From Allomyces macrogynus ATCC 38327 (lineage: Eukaryota > Blastocladiomycota > Blastocladiomycetes > Blastocladiales > Blastocladiaceae): a DNA stretch of 64,000 nucleotides. Under the pieces are notes generated by a model. It saw nothing but the letters and a program-made list of their open reading frames with translations, was not told where the DNA came from and did no database searches. Both the position numbers and the translations under genes were made by a program. The stretch covers positions 288,075-352,074 of the forward strand of contig GG745347.1 in the NCBI GenBank assembly GCA_000151295.1, written 5' to 3'. Position 1 is the first letter of the stretch. Each line of letters starts with the position of its first letter. Of the stretch, positions 57,497 through 64,000 are shown piece after piece.

Positions 57497-58697
57497 AAAT
57501 GAAAGGGGATGCTGGCGAGTCCTGCCATTTGGAAGCGGCCGGTGTGCGATCCTCGCTTTCGCGTGTATTTATATTCTTGGAGGTCGGGATTGTCCTTCCT
57601 TGCCGTCAACTCGTCGATTCGATACATTGGAGTGGTTATTCCAGTCTTTATTCGGCGCGGGCTCACGCGGGCCAATACGACGTGGTTGTCAACCATCCTT
57701 CACGGCCAGCTGCATGTCGCCTCGAAGTATTAGCGCAATGATAATTATGAGAAGGAGGCGGACGACGATCTGGCCGCTTCGGGACAATGCGACATGAGCG
57801 CATCGACCATGGTTTCTTCGTTGTATTGCCGCCGCAAAGCAAAACAACAAATGCGCCTTGCGCTCTTGATCTCTTTCTCTCTTAGCCTGCTGCTCGTGTC
57901 CCCGCGACATCGCATCACCGCTTCGTCGCTGATCCGTCTCTGGCCTTGGGTTTGCTCACTCACGCACGCATGTTTCAATGCGAAGATCGACGGCTCAGCT
58001 AATTGTGGCCATGGAGCCGATCATACTGTCAAACGCGGTGGTGATGACAATTGATTCCCGGCGCAAGAGAAGCGGCACACACATTGGTCGTCTGAAGTTG
58101 GGAAGGGCGCGGATCATGAACTAGGTATGTACGCGAGAACCGCTCAATCCTGACGTCTCCGTCAACAGAGTCTCTCAGGTTACCAATATCTCTGATCACC
58201 GTATCCCTCACAAGTGTTTGGCGCGCTGAGATCTAGTGCCCAAGGTTTCCAAGGATCTGCTGGCCACGGCCACACTGCATTTGCTCAAAATCATTGGCAG
58301 CGTTAGCTCGGAACACCTCGAAATCAGTTCAAACTCGACGAGAACGTGGCAGTTCAATGTTACTATCGTTTTCCGAAATTCTAGCTTGTTGGAGGGTGCA
58401 GTGAGTATGTACGGCGAAAGTATATCCAGGTGACAGCAATGGTACGCACCTAGTCAAGCCGCAAGTGTTCCAACAGGGCACGTGACTCGATCACGACCGA
58501 AGTCGCTTGTCATGGCCCTCGTCGTCGACATGTCCAAATCCATTGCGACCTTGACCAAGTAACCTGCAACCACCCGCAAGGCAGTTTATTCTGATCAAAA
58601 AATCTCCAGGATCAGCAACTTCGGCTCGTTTCGCCGCCTCGACTCCGCAACTACCAACTGTGCACCCAACCACAACAACGCGCGGCACAAGAACACC
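57497..58697. other. 1.2 kb intergenic region before RFX gene
   Basis: Lower GC, with CTTTCTC pyrimidine tracts near 57875. No supported coding frame; probably the RFX promoter and leader. Confidence 0.4.
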
Positions 58698-61245
58698 ATG
58701 CAGAGTATCGCGGCTATGCTCGCGACTGCGCAGGCGCAGTCTCAAGCACTGACCCAGCCCCCGACGACGCATGCGCCAGGACCCGCGCCAATGCAAGTAC
58801 CGGCCTCGCCAACGTCGCAGACGCAGCCGCTCCCACCTCCGCCGCAAGCCCAGCAACCGGCTCAACCTGCCGCGGCGCCGGCAGCAGCAGCAGCAGCGGC
58901 GGTGGGCACTGCGCCATCCGTAATTCCTCCACCCGTGATCCCGCCACCAATCGTTCCCGAGCAGGCCGCCGGCGTAGCAGCCACTGCTGCCGCCACGCAG
59001 CAGCACGCGGGCGATGACTATGATCCGACCGCTGACGGCCAGGACCAGTCGCAGGAGGCGCTGCGATTCGCGGCCGAGATTCGGCAGGATACGATCAACA
59101 ACACGCTGTCGGTCGCGGAACTGGCAGACCGCGCGCGCGAGGCCGCGTCGGGCCAGGCCGGGGACCGCGACCGATTTTTGTTCGGGTCGACTTGGTGCGT
59201 GAATGTTGCGTCGCGCCGCTGGCGCGTCTGGATGGGATGCTGACGCGCGTGCTGCTATCCTAGGCTGCACCGCAACTTCGAGGCGGCCGAAGAGTACAAT
59301 ATGCCGCGGCAGGACGTCTACGATCAGTACAAGCTATATTGCGATACCATGTCGGTGCCGCTCGTCAGTTCGCCCATGTTTGGCAAGATCGTCAAGATTA
59401 TGTTCCCGGAACTCAAGACGCGGCGGCTCGGCACGCGCGGCCAGTCGCGGTACCACTATTGCGGGATTCGTGTCAAGGTATTTTGTCGAGTTGGCTCTCT
59501 CCTTGTCGTTACTCGGGTTCTAACTTGGTGCTTGCGTCGTGCACGCTCAGGGCTCGCACGATCCGGCGAATGCGTCGCAAGAGCTGCAAAACCCATTTTC
59601 GGCACTGCTCATGTCCGGGTGCGTAATCCTGATCCAATTTTCCCGCGCTTTAAAGTCACACCAATGCTAACGACCCGATTGTGCAGCATCCCGCAGGGCA
59701 TGACGCTCAATCCCATGTACGGCAGCAACGGCCAAGGCCCGCGCATCCCATTGCCCGACTTTCCGCCGATCACCGAGTCGTTTGTCCCGCTCGGCACGCC
59801 GCTCGAGGCCATCATCCAGTTTGTGCAAGCCTACAAGATCCATTCGCAGCAGATTCTCGACGCGCTGCAGACGATGCAGTTCCCGCACGTCGAAGTCCTG
59901 CTGCGTTCGTTTTGGACGACGCTGCCGGAAGCCTCGCGGCGGCTCGTCAACAGTCCCGAATCGATCGAGCTGATTTGGCGGTGCGATTCGATTCTCTACG
60001 ACACTATCATGAACGTGCTCTTGCCGAACCCGATGCACCAATTGCCGATGCCCGTCACGCAGGCCGTGCGCCATTTCGCGCGGCAGCTCGAGTCGTGGAT
60101 CTTGGCCGCCATGGACGGGTACTACCCGATGCTCGTTGCCCGTAAAGTCGAGGTCGCCAAAGTGTTTGCGCAGCAGCTCAAGCGGCACACGTCGCTCAAT
60201 TTCTTGGCGCAGGCGGCGGCCGCGGTGCTCGAGACGGCCGAGCAAATGCACGCCATGTTTCTCGAGTGGAGCCGGCTCGACTTTGAAGGGATCAAGGACC
60301 AGGCGAGCTGGGTGACCGAGTGCCGCAAAGTCGAGGTCACGCAGATTGCCGAAATGGAGGTCAAAAACTTGCTCACGTCGTCGTCAAAGCTCGATCAGTG
60401 GACGGTCTGGCTCGATAGCGTGATAGCGCGGTTCCTCGACGAGGTACGATTCTTTCTTGTCACGCTATCCCCAGTGTCGTTTGATTTCTTTGTTTGCTGA
60501 CGCTGTAGCCATGAACCCCCACCAGAAACTCGACCCGGCACGGTACATCCACCAAGCGCGGCAGTTCCTGATGAAGTGGAACTTCTACACGGCCTTGTGC
60601 CTGCGCGACCTGACGTTGCGGTCGATGTCGACCTTTGGCGCCTTCCACATTGTCATTCTCTTCCTCAACGAGTACCTGTTCTTTGTCGTCGAGCAGCGCA
60701 TCGCCAACGTGCAGTCCCTCGCGGCCCCACCGCCGCCACCACCGATGCCGTCCGGTGCGCCGGACATGGGCATGTACGCGCCCCCACCCCCGCAGCAACC
60801 GCAGCCACACGATCCAACCGCGATGGTCACGCTCGCGCCGCCACCGCCACCGGCGACCGCGTCCTCGGCCGTGCAGAACGCCGATATGTTGCTGTCGAGT
60901 ATGGGGATTGGTGGTGCGGGTGGGATGCCGGTGACGACGACGCCGTTTATGGTCGCGCCGCCGCCGGCCGCGGCGACGGGGGCGATGTCGCCGCCGTTTG
61001 GGACGGCGCCGCCGCCAATCCCGCCGACGTCGGCGGCTGCGGGGCCCGCGCCGTTCGCGAGCGTCGCGTCGCCGCCGCAGGTGCCCGTGCAGGCGACGGG
61101 GCCGCCAGTGTCGGTCGCGGACGATAGGCACGCGCACAAGCCGCCGCTCGCGCAGCCGATGCGTGTGAACCAAGCGGACGAGCCGATGGCTGTGGATGGA
61201 GCAGAGGGAGCGGGAGCAGGGACGACGGCGCCGCCGTCGTCATGA
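58698..61245 (+). CDS. RFX-family winged-helix transcription factor
   Basis: Exons 58698-59194, 59264-59477, 59551-59618, 59687-60443 and about 60526-61245 (751 residues). A Gln/Pro/Ala-rich N-terminus precedes the RFX DNA-binding domain joined across intron 1: STWLHRNFEAAEEYNMPRQ, then VYDQYKLYC, FGKIVKIMFPELKTRRLGTR and GQSRYHYCGIRVK. The B, C and dimerisation regions follow (ARQFLMKWNFYTALCLRDLTLRS, AFHIVILFLNEYLFFVVEQ). The tail is Pro-rich. The last junction is uncertain: CAG|AAA at 60525 keeps phase, but homology suggests codons for MNPHQ just upstream may also be exonic. In fungi RFX proteins control DNA-damage or developmental genes; in ciliated lineages they control ciliary genes. 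Confidence 0.93.
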
Positions 61246-61589
61246 TGTCGCGTATTGGTTGTTGTTTGAGGATGAATCACGAATCATGGTATTGAATGTT
61301 GTCGAGACTTGCGGTTTCTTTCATTGGGTCGTCCTTCGCACTTGCGCGCGAGGGCTGACATGGAGGGCGAAACGGCAGGAGGATCCCTTTGCTCGATTGG
61401 TTCTCAATATGTATTTGAATGATAGAAATAGGTTGGTGCCCGTGCGAGCGGAGCTCGGCGCGCACAATAAACAGACTGCGGGCGCGCCGGTCCCCGCGTC
61501 GCGAAAAGGTGTCGGTGGGGAGATGGAAAGACGAGCGGCCACGCGAGACCTGCGTCCCTCGCAAGCACGCGGAGAGAAGAATGAGGAAT
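61246..61589. other. Convergent 3' intergenic region
   Basis: 3' ends of the RFX and COX VIa genes. No other feature seen. Confidence 0.35.
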
Positions 61590-62166
61590 CTACTCCTCCG
61601 GGACCGCGTTAACGGCGGCTGGAGACGAGGGAGAAAGGGAGAGGTGAGACTCCATGGTCGTGCGCCGCGGCAGGAGAGAAAATGGACGCGTACGGTTGAA
61701 GAAGGCAGTGTGGTTGCCGTCGCCCCAGAAGAAGCGCTACCAGAGGAGAGCAACAAGGAGTCAGCGACCCACTCATCATTGACCGCGCGAGCAAGACCCA
61801 AGAAACGCACCTTGTTCCGGATGTTCATGTACGAGTAGGGCACGACCTCGGGCTCCTTGCCGGCGATGTGAGCCTGGTGCTCGGCAAACAAGTAGTAGGC
61901 GTTGGCGGTCGTCAGGAGCAGGCACGGCGCGCCGACAAACCACGTAATCTTAATCCACAGGTTGCCGTTGGCTACATTCCCGCATCGCGCACGAGCGTAG
62001 TTTGTCGTCAGCAAACTCGTCGTGGACGGACGGGCGGGGTGTACGGTCACGACGCACCGTCCGACGCCTTGGCGGTGGCGGCCTCGGCCTCGAGAATCTT
62101 CTTGCCGGCCTCGGAGATGCGCGGCTGGGCCGCGGTGGCGAAACGGCGGGCGGCGGCGCGGAACAT
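61590..62166 (-). CDS. COX13-like: Cytochrome c oxidase subunit VIa
   Basis: Nuclear-encoded regulatory subunit of respiratory complex IV, inner mitochondrial membrane. Exons 62166-62058, 61971-61811, 61736-61694 and 61618-61590 (113 residues); donors GTGCGT, GTGCGT and GTACGC. Marks: presequence MFRAAARRFATAAQPR; the single helix ITWFVGAPCLLLTTANAYYLFAEH; PYSYMNIRNK joined to RFFWGDGNHTAFFNP, the family's conserved end; then AVNAVPEE. The last exon has only nine codons including the stop. Confidence 0.94.
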
Positions 62167-62385
62167 GGTGGATTGCAACAAGTTGGCGGCGGGCAGGAGG
62201 GACCTTGGCAACGGGGTCGGTTGTCAAGTCGCGACACGAGTTTGGCGGCGGTTGCTTTGGTTGGGAGTCTTTCGTGGTGATGGCGCGAAAATCAGCTGAA
62301 CTTTACAAACACGTGGGCTCAGACGACACGCCCAATCCCTGCCTTTCGCTCGCATAAACACGCAGACGCTTTGAAGTTTGCCCTT

Positions 62386-62454
62386 GGGGATTTAGCTCAG
62401 TGGGAGAGCGCCTTGTCGCCCAGGAGGCCGTGGGTTCGATCCCCACAATCTCCA
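62386..62454 (+). tRNA. tRNA gene or tRNA-derived element with abnormal anticodon arm
   Basis: A full 7-pair acceptor stem (GGGGATT with AATCTCC, one G-U), D arm GCTC-AGTGGGA-GAGC and T arm GTGGG-TTCGATC-CCCAC are present, with an A discriminator and a T5 pol III terminator at 62467. A-box and B-box (GGTTCGATCCC) are near perfect. The anticodon region has only about 20 bases between the D and T arms. It does not make a standard five-pair stem with a seven-base loop, so the anticodon cannot be assigned. It may be a decayed tRNA, a tRNA-derived SINE head, or an unusual functional tRNA. Confidence 0.5.
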
Positions 62455-63221
62455 TTACGATCTGACTTTTTCTTGGCGTGAGGAAATGGCCATGCTGTGT
62501 GATCAGCTGAATAAATAGGTATTTCTGAGGCTTTTTCCAACATCTGGGGATAGAGCTCAGTGTAGACGAGGTTTATTAGCAAACTCCTCTTGCCACAGTG
62601 CAACAAGATTGCCATTTGGTGACACAAATATGCAAAACAAGCCTTGCAACAGGCCACTCAAAGGACCATGGTAGTGGTGGCTAACTAAAAATGGTCTGTC
62701 CAACCCTTTGCCCACCAGGATTCCCAAACCCAAAACTCCTCAGGAATGCATGGAGCACCATGAAAGGGGACACTCAAGGCGCCCCCAGACATGCAGTCCA
62801 GAATGCTACATCAACCCCCTCCACCTGACCAACCTGGCAATTTTGACAGATCAGCACCACAGAGGATATCCACAATGCACTGATGTGCCATGAGCTGTGC
62901 ACAGCAAATGATGAGAGAGTGATGCAACTCATGTACAGCACAGCAATTGCAGCACAGTGTGCAGTAGAGGTGATGCAGCTGACTGCAGCAGCAGGGGACC
63001 AGGCTGTGGGAACTGGCCAGCTGTGTGCACACCACCCATTGCAGCTGCACTGCACCACACTTTGTTCACTGCCTCAGTTTTGCTGTTGTTTTTTGGGGAG
63101 TTTGGAGGCCCTTGCATCATGTTTTGTTGTTTTCCTTTGTCATTTCAATTTGGTCACTGAGCAATGGTGCAGGTGTTGGGGAGGTTCAACAGCTTGGTGG
63201 GCCTGCTGTGGTGTGCTCTTT

Positions 63222-63286
63222 GCCCCCTGCTTGCCTACTGAGGAAACAAACTACCCACTGATGACCTCTCATTGCCTTTCACTCAG
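63222..63286 (+). repeat. 65-base direct repeat, copy 1
   Basis: From GCCCCCTGCTTG through ACTGAGGAAACAAACT to CACTCAG. Same length as the copy at 63391-63455, with roughly nine or ten mismatches. Confidence 0.85.
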
Positions 63287-63390
63287 GTCCATGCCATATT
63301 TTAATTTGTTGTCCATCACTTTTTGGGCGAGTTTTGTTGTCCACTGCTTTTTGAGCAAGATTTGTCCATATCACATTGGATCACATAATG

Positions 63391-63455
63391 GCCCCCTGCT
63401 TGTCCACTGAGGAAACAAACTGCCCTCTGACAACCTCTCATTGCCTGTCACTCAG
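63391..63455 (+). repeat. 65-base direct repeat, copy 2
   Basis: Partner of 63222-63286, 104 bases further on, same orientation and length. Confidence 0.85.
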
Positions 63456-64000
63456 AGCTGCCACCATCAAGACCATACAACTTGACCCAGGTTTTGAGGA
63501 CACAACATGTGCCATCTCCCCTGGTTTTCATACACAAGAATGGCCCACTCACTGCAACAGGTACAAACTTTGGGTCCCATTTTCCTTTCCTTTGGCCAGG
63601 CTGGCACATTGTTAGACCATTTCTCACATGAACTTGTGTGTGGAAACATGCAAGACAATCTGTGTGGTGGCCTTCTTCAGGAGCACCACATGGTTGGCAT
63701 TTAAGATGATGTGTTGTCAATTTGGCCAAGCATCTTACACTGGCACCATGGAGAGCATTGAGCAGCAACTTGTGTGTCAACTGAGGTGAGAGCCCCATCA
63801 CCCACACAGTAATGAGACTGGACCCCTCCCCCTCAATGGTCATGTCACAGGCCACAATGCAACTGCCATTGGGGCCATTCACAGGCGCAACAGGGAGGCT
63901 GGTGTGCTGCAGCACATGGAGCTCCATGACCTTGAAGACATCAAATGTGATGTGCCTTATGTGAGGTGGTCTGGTGCACATGGAAATTGTCAAGCTTGAA
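63448..64000 (-). CDS. Open frame with Cys/His motif, 5' end outside window
   Basis: About 180 codons open to the right edge and ending at 63448. Contains PNGSCIVACDMTIEGEG, GLSPQLTHKLLLNAL and RCLAKLTTHHLKCQPCG, then APEEGHHTDCLACF. The C-x2-C, H-H, C-x2-C spacing looks like a zinc-binding knuckle. Its codon use differs completely from host genes. It could be a gag-like or ORF1-like piece of a retroelement; no reverse transcriptase or transposase motif is in view. Uncertain. Confidence 0.4.
   Translation of the reverse strand, partial: SSLTISMCTRPPHIRHITFDVFKVMELHVLQHTSLPVAPVNGPNGSCIVACDMTIEGEGSSLITVWVMGLSPQLTHKLLLNALHGASVRCLAKLTTHHLKCQPCGAPEEGHHTDCLACFHTQVHVRNGLTMCQPGQRKGKWDPKFVPVAVSGPFLCMKTRGDGTCCVLKTWVKLYGLDGGSSE

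Larger units (their letters stand above)
62455..64000. mobile_element. Low-GC segment of foreign composition, probable mobile element
   Basis: From just after the tRNA-like sequence to the window edge the GC content drops sharply, CpG and CGN words vanish, and CATTG, CACTC and GCAGCA words dominate. It has direct repeats and one open Cys/His-rich frame on the minus strand, but no host-type gene. No terminal repeat is visible because the right end lies outside. Transposon or retroelement origin is inferred from composition and position. Confidence 0.55.

Overview
The window is nuclear DNA of a filamentous or zoosporic fungus. Its GC content is high, its genes are dense, and most are cut by short introns (mainly 53-120 nt). 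Lysine is made by the fungal aminoadipate route (homocitrate synthase). A methionine synthase reductase implies cobalamin-dependent methionine synthase, and there is a TmcB/TmcC-type PAS membrane protein. Together these point to an early-diverging, probably zoosporic lineage; Blastocladiomycota is my best guess, which is inference and not proven. Exon boundaries were placed by hand from reading frame, GT..AG sites and remembered family conservation. Starts and a few junctions are uncertain, as noted per gene.

Layout: 1-2.7 kb holds a partial unknown gene (minus) and the proteasome maturation factor Ump1/POMP. 3.3-7 kb holds homocitrate synthase (minus) and an unknown acidic protein. 7.1-12.7 kb is a nine-exon TmcB-like multi-membrane PAS protein (minus). 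It is divergent, across 2.8 kb without a supported gene, from the CHD1-type chromatin remodeller (15.5-21.4 kb). 21.8-27.5 kb holds a small mitochondrial-type protein, the CDC50/LEM3 flippase subunit, a fatty-acid desaturase and a 2-oxoglutarate oxygenase. 28.9-32 kb holds an alkaline ceramidase followed by a broken partial second copy. 32-41 kb holds MYG1 exonuclease, a C2H2 zinc-finger regulator, methionine synthase reductase and a ParB/Srx-fold protein. 41-43.7 kb holds mitochondrial threonyl-tRNA synthetase back to back with ATP synthase subunit f. 44-48 kb is a run of RNA-processing genes: POP5, SmD1, an HCNGP/SAP30BP-like protein and Gemin2. 48-51 kb is a poorer-GC stretch with a disrupted PIG-P gene and diverged repeats. 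51-62.2 kb holds a CLC chloride channel/exchanger with altered pore motifs, an unknown disordered protein, an RFX transcription factor and cytochrome c oxidase subunit VIa.

At 62.39 kb a tRNA-like pol III element sits exactly at the edge of a 1.5 kb segment of visibly lower GC and different word use, with direct repeats and an open Cys/His-rich frame. It looks like a mobile element that entered next to the tRNA-like sequence.

No single new system is obvious. The most unusual window-wide signal is the 5' splice site: about 40 of 53 introns read GTNCG(T), with C at +4 where fungi normally have A. The other notable items are the CLC pore changes, the RNA-processing gene cluster and the tRNA-adjacent foreign segment.
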